From NCBI RefSeq assembly GCF_005780165.1, contig NZ_VAUV01000020.1, positions 1 to 64,000 of the forward strand: 64,000 nt of DNA, given 5' to 3'. This DNA comes from Phragmitibacter flavus. GTDB lineage: Bacteria > Verrucomicrobiota > Verrucomicrobiia > Verrucomicrobiales > Verrucomicrobiaceae. A program made the position numbers and the translations under genes. Shown piece by piece: positions 51,589-60,684 of the stretch (positions within the stretch are counted from its first letter, which is position 1; each line of letters opens with the position of its first letter). A model generated the notes under the pieces. It was given only the letters and a program-made list of their open reading frames with translations, ran no database searches and was not told where the DNA came from.

Positions 51589-54150
51589 TTAACGGCGGCG
51601 CTGGATAAGGAGGGCGCCAAGTGCGCCAATTAGGAGCAGCATGCGCGAAGGTTCAGGAATGGCGTCGGCGATGGTGAGGTAAAGTCCGTCGGAGGTGGTG
51701 TAGCTGTTCCAGACGAGATTGGGCGCGAGGGTGGGGAGGAGGGCTGGGTTGATGGTCGGCGTGCCAGTGGAGGTGGGGGCACCGGTCCAGTCGATGAGCT
51801 TCCAAGTGTCGTTGATCGCCCAGGTGGTGGTGGTGAGGCCGGTGGCTGAGACTTGCAGAATGCTGTTGGTGAGATCGACGCCGGTGTTCGAGTAAACGCG
51901 CAAACGATCGTTTTCAGCGAGTGACGTTGATGAGCCATCATTGCCGAACAGGTCGAACTGAAGGGTGCCGAACAGGCTGACGTCGAGGGCGGTGGGGGCA
52001 AGGGCGTCGCCGATGGTGAGGATTTGAGGGCCTCCGGCGTTCAAACCATGGGTGCTGCCAACCATGAGGTTGGTTCCCTGATTGATGGTGATGTTTTTGC
52101 CTGCGCCGCCGAGGAGGGTGCCGTTGCCTCCGAGCGTGGCGTTGCTGCCAGTGAGGCTGGTCAGGCTGCCGCTGCCGGTGGCTGATCCGGTGGTGTTGTT
52201 GGCGAGCAGGGTGCCGCCATTGAGAGCGGTATTGCTGGTGTAGGTGTTGGCGGCGTTGAGTGTGAGTTTGCCGGTTCCAATTTTGGTAAGGTGGGAGGTG
52301 TCGTTGGTGCTGGAGACAACGGCGTCGATGGTGAGGTCGCCACTGCCACCGATGGAGGAGGCGCTGGCGAGGTTGACGGAGGAGAGGTTGGCGACGGCGG
52401 TGTTGGTTCCGGGTCCGCTAAGGGTGACGGTGGGGGCTGAAGTGTATCCGCTGCCGGCGTTGGTGACCGCGACTTCAGCGGCGAAATTGTTGTTGTTGGT
52501 GGTGAAGGTGGGATTGACGACACCATTGACGTTGCCTGAGCCGGGGACGGCGAAGGAAATCGAGGGGGCGGAGGTGAAGCCACTGCCCATGCTGAGGATT
52601 TCCACACCGGTGACAACGCCGCCTGCGACGGTCACCTTGGCGGAGGCACCCTGGCCGCCGCCAGCGGTGATGTTCGGGGTGGAGTAGGTGTTGGAGCCGG
52701 TGCCGGTTTGATTGCTGCCGCCGTCGGTGACAGTAAAGCTGGCTGCGGTGACGCCGAGGGTGGCGACGGCTGATGCCCCGGTTCCGCCGCCGCCAGAGAT
52801 GGTGACGGTGGGCGTGGTGCCTCCGACGTTGGCGCTGGAGGAGGTGACGGTGATGGAGGCGATGCCGTTGCCGATGCTGGCTTCAGTGGCGCTGTTGTTG
52901 GTGAGGGCTCCCACTCCGCCATTTCCGGTGCCGTTGAGGGTGAAGACTTCGTTGACGTTGGTCTGGCCGTTGAGGTCGAGGGTGCCGGTGGTGACGGTGG
53001 TGCCGCCATTGGTGCCGTTGGTGGTGAAGCCGGTGCTGCCGAGGGCTTGGGAGTTGCCGATGATGAGGGTGCCGCCGTTGACAATCGTCTGGCCGGCGTG
53101 GGTGTTGGCGCCGTTGATGGTCCAGGTGCCGGTGCCGGCTTTGGTGACGGTCATTTTGGCCTGGTTGGTGATGGCGCCGTTGACGATGCCATTGCCGATT
53201 CCTTGCAGTCCGAGGCTTGAGAAGCGGTCGCGTGAGGAGGTGGTGATGTTGCCGTTGAAGGTGGCGGTTTCGCCTGCGACGGCATTTTCGAGGATGCCAC
53301 CGCCATAGTTGCCCATGCCGGCAAGGTTGCTGCCGCCGACGGAAGAGGTGCCGTTGGCGATGTTGATGGTGCGGTTGGTGGTGCCGGAGCCTGCGGTGCC
53401 GTAGCTGCCGCCGAGGATGGCGTAGTCGTTGGTGAGGCGCAGGGTGGCGACGCTGACGGACTGGGCGTAGGATTGGCCGAGGGTGATGGTGGTGCCTCTG
53501 CCGATGGCGGAGTTGACGCCGCTGTTGGCGATGTTGTTGACGCTAAGGACGCCGGCTGCGGCGCGGGCTTCGCCTGCAAAACTGTTGTTGGGATTGGAGA
53601 GGGTCAGGGTGCCGCCATTGGTGCGATAGACGTAGGCGCTGACGACGCCTTCCATGGTGACGTTGCCGCCAGTAACGTAGAAGGTGCCGGAGCCGGTGAT
53701 GTCGCCTGTGAAGGTGAGGGTGGTGGAGCCGGCACTGGAGACGGCGCGGTTTCCGCCAGTAAGGGTGTTGATGTCGAATTCGATACGCTGATTGTTGGCG
53801 CTGCTGTTGGCGATTGCTCCGTTGGTGTTGAGGGTGATGCTGTTGTCGCCGGTGAGGGTGAAGGCGGAGGCTCCAGCGAGGAATGTTATGGAGTTGACGG
53901 CGTAGCCGGCGGCAAAGTCGTTGGTAAGGGTGGCGGCTCCGGTGTTGGAGAATTGCAGGGCGAAGCTGCCAGCGGAGATGTCGAAAGGGGTGGTGGCTCC
54001 GCTAATCCAATTGGCGGAGTCATTCCAGTTGTCGGCGGCTCCGTTGCCATTCCAAAGCGCCTGGGCGCTTACTGTTTGGGTGAGGGTCGCGGCGAAAAGG
54101 AGCGATAGAAAACTGCGGCGCAGGGTTTGGAGAGGGTTGAGTGGGGTCAT
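51589..54150 (-). CDS. Autotransporter-like beta-strand-repeat protein with PEP-CTERM
   Basis: The 853-residue protein has a signal peptide (SFLSLLFAATLTQTVSA), then about 760 residues of Gly/Thr/Asn/Ser-rich beta repeats: LTLSNPNNSFAGEARAAAG and MTVTKAGTGTWTINGANTHA, the type known as autotransporter-associated beta-strand repeats. The end is IPEPSRMLLLIGALGALLIQ plus Arg residues, a PEP-CTERM sorting signal. It is expected to be an extracellular or outer-surface adhesin or matrix protein, processed by an exosortase not in the window. No classical autotransporter barrel is present. Confidence 0.85.
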   Translation of the reverse strand: MTPLNPLQTLRRSFLSLLFAATLTQTVSAQALWNGNGAADNWNDSANWISGATTPFDISAGSFALQFSNTGAATLTNDFAAGYAVNSITFLAGASAFTLTGDNSITLNTNGAIANSSANNQRIEFDINTLTGGNRAVSSAGSTTLTFTGDITGSGTFYVTGGNVTMEGVVSAYVYRTNGGTLTLSNPNNSFAGEARAAAGVLSVNNIANSGVNSAIGRGTTITLGQSYAQSVSVATLRLTNDYAILGGSYGTAGSGTTNRTINIANGTSSVGGSNLAGMGNYGGGILENAVAGETATFNGNITTSSRDRFSSLGLQGIGNGIVNGAITNQAKMTVTKAGTGTWTINGANTHAGQTIVNGGTLIIGNSQALGSTGFTTNGTNGGTTVTTGTLDLNGQTNVNEVFTLNGTGNGGVGALTNNSATEASIGNGIASITVTSSSANVGGTTPTVTISGGGGTGASAVATLGVTAASFTVTDGGSNQTGTGSNTYSTPNITAGGGQGASAKVTVAGGVVTGVEILSMGSGFTSAPSISFAVPGSGNVNGVVNPTFTTNNNNFAAEVAVTNAGSGYTSAPTVTLSGPGTNTAVANLSSVNLASASSIGGSGDLTIDAVVSSTNDTSHLTKIGTGKLTLNAANTYTSNTALNGGTLLANNTTGSATGSGSLTSLTGSNATLGGNGTLLGGAGKNITINQGTNLMVGSTHGLNAGGPQILTIGDALAPTALDVSLFGTLQFDLFGNDGSSTSLAENDRLRVYSNTGVDLTNSILQVSATGLTTTTWAINDTWKLIDWTGAPTSTGTPTINPALLPTLAPNLVWNSYTTSDGLYLTIADAIPEPSRMLLLIGALGALLIQRRR

Positions 54151-54286
54151 GAACGCGTGGCGGGTCGGAGGGAATTTTTATGATAAGGGAAAAGGGGGAG
54201 AATCACAGTCATTTTAAGGGTGAGGTTGGATTTTGTTGCTGGTGGGACGGGGTTTGGCTGGACAGTAAATGGTTGAGGCTGAGAGA

Positions 54287-56200
54287 ATGTGGTCAATGAG
54301 ATGCTGTTTGTTGCTCGGTTTGCTGATTGTTTTGTGTCGAGGGGTTTGCCTTGCGGCGGAGGTGGATCCGGATGCGTGGGTGACGCGATCGTTTTGGATG
54401 CCGGGTGGGATGGTGTCGGTGGAAGCGGGGTGGGGTGATGAGACGGGGCGGTTGGTGGAGTTGCCGCGAAAGGGTGCTTCTGAAGGTGAGTGGGTATCGG
54501 TGCTACGGATGCACACGGAGTGGATGAAGAGACAGCTTGGGGGTGGTTTGGTGAGCTTTCCTGAAGGAACGGTGTTGGTTTATGATCGTAAAAGCGACAC
54601 GCTGGCGATGCGATCGACGGTGGCGGGAATGCAGTGGGCGGAAACATTGGAGAAATCGGCGCTCGACAAGGTGCAGCGCTCGTTGGTGTTCCGTTTGGAG
54701 GTGGTGGAAGGGGATGCTGGGATGATACAGGAGATGGTGAGCGAGGCGGCAGATTTAAGGGAGCATGGGGAGATTTGGAAGCGGTTGGAGGGGTTGATCA
54801 AGGAGGAGAAGTTGCTGGTGCGTGAAACGTCGCGGCTTGAGGTGAAGTCGGGTCAGCGAGGGGTGTTGGAGACAGGGAAGAGGTTGACGGAGTTTGTGTC
54901 AGTATCGGTGGATGCAGAGGGTCGGATGGAGCTGGTGGAAGAAGAGAGGCGGGCGGGAATGAGGTTGGAGGTTGATCCAGTATTGAGGCCTGATTTGAAT
55001 CAGGTGGATGTGAATTATGTTTGGAGTGATGACGACGCGCCTTCAGCGAAGAGGATGAAAATTTTGAGGTCGAAGCCGGGGGATCTGGGGATTGAGATGC
55101 CGGTATTAGATGGAAGCGGCGTGTCGGTGACAACCACCGGGACTTTTCTTGATGGGGATGTGAGGTTGGTAGGGGTGTGGTCGGTGGGAGTTGTTGCGAG
55201 GAGGATGCGGGCGGCGTTTTTGAAGTGTGAGGTGGTGCCTCTGTTTGCGAAGAAGGCGGACGAGCGGTTGGAGGAGGGGTTGAAGAAATATGCGGATCTG
55301 GTGGAGATAATTCCGGTAGAGAAGAAGAGCGGCGTGGATGGAGGTTTGAAGGTGCGGGTGTTTTCGGTGCCGGGCGATTTTTTGATCCAGCATGTGATGG
55401 TGGGGGAAGATGGCACACCGGTGGATCCGTTTTCGAATACCCCTACCAAGCGGGTGTTTTCGTCGGCTCGTGAAGTTTTGGAGGGGTGGGGGATTCAGTT
55501 TCCTGAAGGCGCAGAGGCGGTGTTTTCAGCGGCAAGCGGAACACTGTGGGTAAAGAATACGGAGGAGACTTTGGAGGCGATCGAGATGTATGTGGGGCAC
55601 CCTCGCAAAAGACCGCTCACTCTGTCTGCGACGGTCCGGGTGGTTCAGGGGGATAGTGCGTTGGTGAGGGAATTGATGGGGCGGATGGGGGAGAGCGGCG
55701 ATCATTCGGCGTTGTGGGAAGAGGTGCAGGTGGGGATGAAGGAAGGGAAGTTTTCGGCGGTGGATGCGATGCGGTTGGAATGTCGCTCCGGCCAGCGGGC
55801 AGTGTTTAAATCGGGAATGGAATTTGGTGATTTTCCGTCTTTGAAATTTGAGGAGGAGGTGCGGCAGGATGGGAAGGAGGTGGAGACGGATGGGGAGAGG
55901 AAGGGGGTTATGAAATCGAAGTTGGAGACGGGTTGGGCGGGGATGTGTTTCGAGATGGATCCGTTGTTGGGGCCGGATGGGTTTACGATGGATTTGAATC
56001 TGGCTTTTGAGTTTCACCATGCGCCGCCGGATTGGGATGAGGCGAGCGGGGGATGGGAGTTTCGTTGTTTCGAGACCACGACGAGTTTGACGGTGGAGTC
56101 GGGGAGTCAGCGGGTGATCGGGGTTTGGAAACCGGAGGGGGTGCTGGGGGATGTGTTGCAGGTGGCGTTTTTGAAAATGGTGAGGGTGGGGGGGGAGTAG
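54287..56200 (+). CDS. Exported protein with internally duplicated domain
   Basis: Possible starts are 54269, 54287 and 54296; GAGGCTGAGAGA before 54287 favours it, and RCCLLLGLLIVLCRGVCLA is the signal. Two related halves follow: GGLVSFPEGTVLVYDRKSDT with SLVFRLEVVEGDAGMIQEMV, and WGIQFPEGAEAVFSAASGTL with LSATVRVVQGDSALVREL. Both continue with RLEVKSGQRGV or RLECRSGQRAV. The FPEG...DTL and NTEETLEAIEMYV phrases recall the N-domains of secretins, so a role near a secretion channel is conceivable but weakly supported. It is not part of an operon. Confidence 0.6.
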   Translation: MWSMRCCLLLGLLIVLCRGVCLAAEVDPDAWVTRSFWMPGGMVSVEAGWGDETGRLVELPRKGASEGEWVSVLRMHTEWMKRQLGGGLVSFPEGTVLVYDRKSDTLAMRSTVAGMQWAETLEKSALDKVQRSLVFRLEVVEGDAGMIQEMVSEAADLREHGEIWKRLEGLIKEEKLLVRETSRLEVKSGQRGVLETGKRLTEFVSVSVDAEGRMELVEEERRAGMRLEVDPVLRPDLNQVDVNYVWSDDDAPSAKRMKILRSKPGDLGIEMPVLDGSGVSVTTTGTFLDGDVRLVGVWSVGVVARRMRAAFLKCEVVPLFAKKADERLEEGLKKYADLVEIIPVEKKSGVDGGLKVRVFSVPGDFLIQHVMVGEDGTPVDPFSNTPTKRVFSSAREVLEGWGIQFPEGAEAVFSAASGTLWVKNTEETLEAIEMYVGHPRKRPLTLSATVRVVQGDSALVRELMGRMGESGDHSALWEEVQVGMKEGKFSAVDAMRLECRSGQRAVFKSGMEFGDFPSLKFEEEVRQDGKEVETDGERKGVMKSKLETGWAGMCFEMDPLLGPDGFTMDLNLAFEFHHAPPDWDEASGGWEFRCFETTTSLTVESGSQRVIGVWKPEGVLGDVLQVAFLKMVRVGGE

Positions 56201-56252
56201 GAAGTTGCAGGGATCTTTGCAGGTGGCAGGACTGATGGGCGCTTCGCGTCGG

Positions 56253-56343
56253 GTTCCCGGCAGGATGCCGGGAACGACACTTTCCAGATGCGTGTGCTCC
56301 CCATGATTGGACGGCAGGACTGAGAGGGACAGGAATGTCCCTC
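56253..56343. repeat. Two GGA-loop hairpins between convergent genes
   Basis: GTTCCCGGCAGGATGCCGGG plus AAC (56253-56275) is a perfect 10-bp stem with a GGA loop, and GAGGGACAGGAATGTCCCTC (56324-56343) an 8-bp stem with a GGAA loop. Both share CAGGA(A)TG at the tip with 22469-22485. They lie between the 643-residue exported protein and the DUF1501 gene, which converge, so they may end transcription. Confidence 0.65.
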
Positions 56344-56348
56344 CTCCT

Positions 56349-57797
56349 TTAGGCCAGGATGCCTTTGACGACGTGGCCGTGGACGTCGGTGAGGCGGAAC
56401 TGGCGGCCTTGGTAGCGATAGGTGAGTTTGGTGTGGTCGATGCCGAGGAGGTGGAGAATGGTGGCCTGGTGGTCGTGGACGTGGACGGGGTCCTGAGTGA
56501 TGTTCCAGGCGAAGTCGTCGGTGGCACCGTGGACGTGCCCGGCTTTGACGCCGCCGCCAGCCATCCAGAGGGAGAAGGCTTTGCCGAAGTGGTCGCGGCC
56601 TTTGGGATTGGTGGGGTCGCCTTGACCGAAGGGGGTGCGGCCGAATTCACCGCCCCAGATGACGAGGGTGTCGTCGAGGAGGCCGCGTTGTTTGAGGTCG
56701 GTGACGAGGGCGGCGGAGGGTTGGTCGGTGTCTTTGCACTGGATGGCAAGCTGGGTGTGGAGGTTGTTGTGCTGGTCCCAACCGGCGTGCATGAGCTGGA
56801 CGAAGCGGGTGCCGCGTTCGATGAGGCGGCGGGCCATGAGACAGTTGTTGGCGAAGCTGCCTTTCTCGAGGACGTCGGGGCCGTAGAGGTCGAGGATATG
56901 TTGGGGTTCGTCGCTTAGATCGAGGAGATCGGGCACGCTGGTTTGCATGCGATAGGCCATTTCGTATTGGCTGATGCGGGTGTCGATTTCGGGGTCGCCG
57001 TAGTCGGCGAGGTGGGCCTGGTTGATGGAGCGGATGTCGTCGAGAAGGGAGCGACGGGCGGCCTGGCTGACGCCGTTGGGATTGGTGAGATAGGGGACGG
57101 GATCGCCGGTGCTGCGGAAGCGCACGCCCTGGTAGCGGCTGGGGAGGAAGCCGGAGCCCCAGTAGTAGTCGAAGAAGAGCTGGCCGCAGGATTTTTGGCG
57201 GTCGGACGAGGTCATGACGACGAAGGCGGGGAGGTCTTCGGATTCGGAACCGAGGCCGTAGGTGGTCCAGGCGCCGAGGCTGGGGCGGCCGGGGATTTGG
57301 GAGCCGGTGAGGAAAAAGGTGACGCCGGGGGCATGGTTGACGGCCTCAGTGTTCATGGAACGGATGAGGCAGAGGTCGTCGGCGATGGCGGCGGTGTGGG
57401 GCAGCATGTCGCTGATTTCGATGCCGGATTTGCCGTTTTTGCGGAAGGGCTTGAGGGCGGGGATGATGGGCCAGGCTTTGTTGCCGGAGGTCATGGTGGA
57501 GAGGCGGGTGGTGCCGCGGATGCTCTCGGGGAGGTCCTGCATGGCCATCTTTTGCAGGAGGGGTTTGGGATCAAAGAGGTCGACGTGGGAGGGTCCGCCG
57601 CCTTGCCAGAGGTAGATGACGCGTTTGGCGTGAGGGGTGGAGGTGGGGTAGCCGGGGATGGCGGGGGCGTTGCTGTTGCCGGCAAGGGCGTCGTTTTTGA
57701 TGAGGCTGGAGAGGGCGGCAATGCCGAGGCCGGTGGCCGTTTTGCCGAAGAGTTGGCGTCGGGTGACACGGGCTTGGTTGAGCTGGATGGGGTCCAT
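56349..57797 (-). CDS. DUF1501 protein with Tat-type signal
   Basis: The 482-residue protein has the twin-Arg signal TRRQLFGKTATGLGIAALSS and then RVIYLWQGGGPSHVDLFDPK, the DUF1501 start. GRTPFGQGDPTNPKGRDHFG and a late FAWNITQDPVHVHDHQATIL also fit this sulfatase-like-fold family. DUF1501 genes usually stand next to DUF1549/DUF1553 cytochrome genes in Planctomycetota and Verrucomicrobiota, as here. The pair is thought to serve extracellular polysaccharide or redox processes, but the reaction is not established. Tat export implies folding before export, perhaps with a cofactor or metal. Confidence 0.9.
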   Translation of the reverse strand: MDPIQLNQARVTRRQLFGKTATGLGIAALSSLIKNDALAGNSNAPAIPGYPTSTPHAKRVIYLWQGGGPSHVDLFDPKPLLQKMAMQDLPESIRGTTRLSTMTSGNKAWPIIPALKPFRKNGKSGIEISDMLPHTAAIADDLCLIRSMNTEAVNHAPGVTFFLTGSQIPGRPSLGAWTTYGLGSESEDLPAFVVMTSSDRQKSCGQLFFDYYWGSGFLPSRYQGVRFRSTGDPVPYLTNPNGVSQAARRSLLDDIRSINQAHLADYGDPEIDTRISQYEMAYRMQTSVPDLLDLSDEPQHILDLYGPDVLEKGSFANNCLMARRLIERGTRFVQLMHAGWDQHNNLHTQLAIQCKDTDQPSAALVTDLKQRGLLDDTLVIWGGEFGRTPFGQGDPTNPKGRDHFGKAFSLWMAGGGVKAGHVHGATDDFAWNITQDPVHVHDHQATILHLLGIDHTKLTYRYQGRQFRLTDVHGHVVKGILA

Positions 57798-57798
57798 A

Positions 57799-57833
57799 GA
57801 AAGGCTAAAGGCTAAAGGCGAAAGGATAAAGGG
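57799..57833 (+). repeat. Purine-rich GGCTAAA repeat string
   Basis: GAAAGGCTAAAGGCTAAAGG is followed by CGAAAGGATAAAGGG, directly upstream of the minus-strand DUF1501 start. Seventh string of the family. Confidence 0.65.
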
Positions 57834-57846
57834 TGCTTCGGCTGGA

Positions 57847-58007
57847 TCGTCCTCGTTCTCCTACTCGTCCTCGGATGGGGACTTTGGGTGGGGAGTAGGA
57901 GGAGGAGTAAGAGTAAGAGGAGGAGTGGGGTGAGCGCTGGGTGGTTTGGAGACGGGTGAGCGTTTTTTGGCGCGGGGGGTCGAGGACGAGTAGGAGAACG
58001 AGGACGA
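57847..58007. repeat. Inverted-repeat element, copy 1 (27-bp arms)
   Basis: Left arm 57847-57873 (TCGTCCTCGTTCTCCTACTC...) and right arm 57981-58007 are perfect reverse complements over 27 bp, separated by 107 bp that include a purine-rich GTAGGAGGAGGAGTAAGAG tract. The element lies between the DUF1549 and DUF1501 genes of one operon. A second element with different arms is at 63435-63587. Confidence 0.8.
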
Positions 58008-58021
58008 GGACGAGTTTTGAG

Positions 58022-60568
58022 TTATTCGCGTGTTAGGGCGGCGTCGAGGTTGAGGATGGCAAGGCAGACAGAGGTCCAGGCGGCGTGGTGAGAGGCGTCG
58101 AGTTCGGGGGATGTGGGAGTTGCGCCGACGGTGAGGAGTTTTTTGGCGGCGGAGGGATCGGATTGAAAATGTTCGAGCTGGCGGTCGAGCATCTGGCGGA
58201 GGCGGGAGAGGTCGGCAGTGGTGGGTTCGCGACTGATGCAGTGCTGCCAGGCGAGGGTGAGACGGATGTCCGTATCGGCGGTCTGGCGGATGAGGTTGGC
58301 GGCGAGGACGCGGGAGGCTTCGACCCAGGTGGGGTCGTTGAGGGTGGTGAGGGCGTGGAGGGGGGTGTTGGTGAGGCTGGGTTTGACGTTGCAGATTTGG
58401 CGGGTGGAGGCGTCGAACATGTTGGCGGGGGCGACGGTGCGACGCCAGAAGGTGTAGAGACTGCGGCGGTAGAGGTCGGAGCCGGTGGATTGGGGATAGG
58501 TGAAGTCGCGTTCTTTGGTTATGGCGAGTCCGTCCCAGATGCCTTCGGGTTGATAGGGGTAGACAGGTTTGCCGTTGAGTTGAGGGTTGAGCAGGCCGCT
58601 GGCGCTGAGGGCGAGGTCACGCAGGATCATGGAAGGGAGGCGCAGACGGCTGGCGCGGGCCATGAGGCGGTTGTCGCGGTCGTGTTCGAGCTGCTGCGGG
58701 GTGATGCGGCTGCTTTGGCGGTAGGTATGGCTGGTGACGATGAGGCGGTGGAGGGGTTTGATGCGCCAGCCGTTGTCGCGGAATTCGACGGCGAGCCAGT
58801 CGAGGAGGTCTTGATGGATGGGGACTTCGCTTTGGACGCCGAGGTCTTCGGAGGTTTTGACGAGGCCGGTGCCGAAGAAGTGCTGCCACATGCGGTTGAC
58901 CTGGACGCGGGCGGTGAGGGGATGTTCGGGAAGAAAAAGCCACTGGGCGATGCCAAGGCGGTTTTTGGGGGCGTCGGCGGGGAGCGGGGGGAGGAAGGCG
59001 GGGGTGTTGATGGTGACTTTTTCGGTGGGGCTGAGGTAGTCGCCGCGGTCGAGGACGTGGGTTTCGCGCGGTTGTTTTTCGTCCATAATCATGACGCGAG
59101 GCAGTTCGTCCTTGGCGAAAGTTTCTTCGGCAAGTTTGGCGGCGACGATACGTTTGATGGGGTCGTGTCCTTTGAGTTTGGGGAGGCGGACGGAGTCGAA
59201 TTCGACGCGAACGCGGCCTCCGGCATAGGTGTTGGGTTTGGTGTCGCGGGCGGCTTCGATGAGGCGTTTCCAGTTTTCTTCGAGGGGGTCGGTGGAGGCA
59301 AGGATTTGGTCCTCCCACTTGAGCTGAAGCTGGTTGCGCTGGGATTCCCAATCGGGTTCGGCAGCGGTGATGGCGTCGGCGGTTTTTTGTTTGAGGGCGG
59401 CGAGGCCGAGGTCGAATTCTGGGGTTTTGAGTTCGAGCAGGGGAGGGGCGGAACGGATGCGGGAGCCGCCGCCGCCGGCGCGACCGGTTTCGGAGACGTT
59501 GTTGAAGGCAGCCATCAGGCTGAAGTAGTCGCGGTGGGTGATGGGGTCGTATTTGTGGTCGTGACATTGCGCGCAGGCGACGGTGAGCCCGAGCCAGGTG
59601 GTGCTGGTGACGTCGACGCGGTCGAAGAGGATGACGTTGCGTTGTTCTTCGGCAATGGCGCCGCCTTCGCCGTTGATGAGGTGGTTGCGGTTGAAGGCGG
59701 TGGCGATTTTTTGGTCGTTGGTGGGATTAGGAAGGAGGTCGCCGGCGAGTTGTTCGATGCTGAACTGGTCGAAGGGCATGTCGGCGTTGAGGGCTTTGAC
59801 GACCCAGTCGCGCCAGATCCACTGGAAGGTGTCGCCGTCTTGTTGGAAGCCGTTGCTATCGGCGTAGCGCGCGGCGTCGAGCCAGGGGAGGGCCATGCGT
59901 TCGCCGTAGTGGGGGGATTGCAGGAGGCGGTCGACCACTTTCTCATAGGCGTCGGGGGAGGTGTCGGCGAGGAAGGCGTTGAGTTCGTCGAGGGTGGGGG
60001 GGAGGCCGGTGAGGTCGAGGGTGACGCGACGCAGGAGGGTGGAGCGGTCGGCTTCGGGGGAGGGCTGAAGGTGATGTTCGCGTAATTTGGCGAGGACGAA
60101 GCGGTCGATTTCGTTGCGGATGGGGCCGCTGATGTCGGTGGGGACGGCGGGTCGGGTCGGGGCTTCGAAAGCCCAGTGGTTTTCGAAGGGGGCACCTTGG
60201 GCGACCCATTCGATGATGAGGTCTTTTTGGGATTGGGTGAGGGTGCGATGGGAGTCGGGTGGGGGCATCAACTCGTCGGCATCGTCGCTGAGGATGCGTT
60301 GGATGAGCCGGCTTTCGTCGGGTTTGCCGGGGATGATGTTGCCATCGGCACGCTGACCTTTGAGGGTGTTGAGTTGAAGGTCGGCTTTGCGTTGGTTGCC
60401 GTCTTGGCCGTGGCAGTAGAAGCAGTTTTCCGAGAGGATGGGGCGGATGTCGCGATTGTATGAAATGGGGGCGGGTGCGGCAGACGCGGGTCCTGCCAAG
60501 GTCATGATCACAGTGCAGAGCACGGCGATGGTATGGTTGGAGATGAGAAGGCGCGGAAGAAGCATCAC
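58022..60568 (-). CDS. DUF1549/DUF1553 protein with cytochrome-type heme site (PSD1-like)
   Basis: After a signal peptide (to PASAAPAP) the 848-residue protein has ILSENCFYCHGQDGNQRKAD, a CxxCH heme-binding site at residues 49-53 of the Planctomycete cytochrome C domain (PSD1). DUF1549 follows (RNEIDRFVLAKLREH, then LTGLPPTLDELNAF and WLDAARYADSNGFQQDG) and then DUF1553 in the last 300 residues (PLTARVQVNRMWQHFFGTGL). This multi-domain protein is a hallmark of Planctomycetota and Verrucomicrobiota and is normally encoded with a DUF1501 partner, here 225 bp downstream. It is periplasmic and probably electron-transferring; its substrate is not known. Confidence 0.93.
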   Translation of the reverse strand: MMLLPRLLISNHTIAVLCTVIMTLAGPASAAPAPISYNRDIRPILSENCFYCHGQDGNQRKADLQLNTLKGQRADGNIIPGKPDESRLIQRILSDDADELMPPPDSHRTLTQSQKDLIIEWVAQGAPFENHWAFEAPTRPAVPTDISGPIRNEIDRFVLAKLREHHLQPSPEADRSTLLRRVTLDLTGLPPTLDELNAFLADTSPDAYEKVVDRLLQSPHYGERMALPWLDAARYADSNGFQQDGDTFQWIWRDWVVKALNADMPFDQFSIEQLAGDLLPNPTNDQKIATAFNRNHLINGEGGAIAEEQRNVILFDRVDVTSTTWLGLTVACAQCHDHKYDPITHRDYFSLMAAFNNVSETGRAGGGGSRIRSAPPLLELKTPEFDLGLAALKQKTADAITAAEPDWESQRNQLQLKWEDQILASTDPLEENWKRLIEAARDTKPNTYAGGRVRVEFDSVRLPKLKGHDPIKRIVAAKLAEETFAKDELPRVMIMDEKQPRETHVLDRGDYLSPTEKVTINTPAFLPPLPADAPKNRLGIAQWLFLPEHPLTARVQVNRMWQHFFGTGLVKTSEDLGVQSEVPIHQDLLDWLAVEFRDNGWRIKPLHRLIVTSHTYRQSSRITPQQLEHDRDNRLMARASRLRLPSMILRDLALSASGLLNPQLNGKPVYPYQPEGIWDGLAITKERDFTYPQSTGSDLYRRSLYTFWRRTVAPANMFDASTRQICNVKPSLTNTPLHALTTLNDPTWVEASRVLAANLIRQTADTDIRLTLAWQHCISREPTTADLSRLRQMLDRQLEHFQSDPSAAKKLLTVGATPTSPELDASHHAAWTSVCLAILNLDAALTRE

Positions 60569-60684
60569 TACATCTTACGATGGATGCAGGTGGCTTCCTA
60601 CTTACTGGAGTTCGTAAACGGGAAAGGGGCCGATTGGTTTTTTCGGGAGCCCGTGAACGGTGCGGAGAGGATGATGGAAGGAGG

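Noticed and set aside
58085-60085. 666-codon + strand open frame opposite the DUF1549/DUF1553 gene
   Set aside because: Same low-complexity shadow composition; the opposite frame has a heme motif and known domains.
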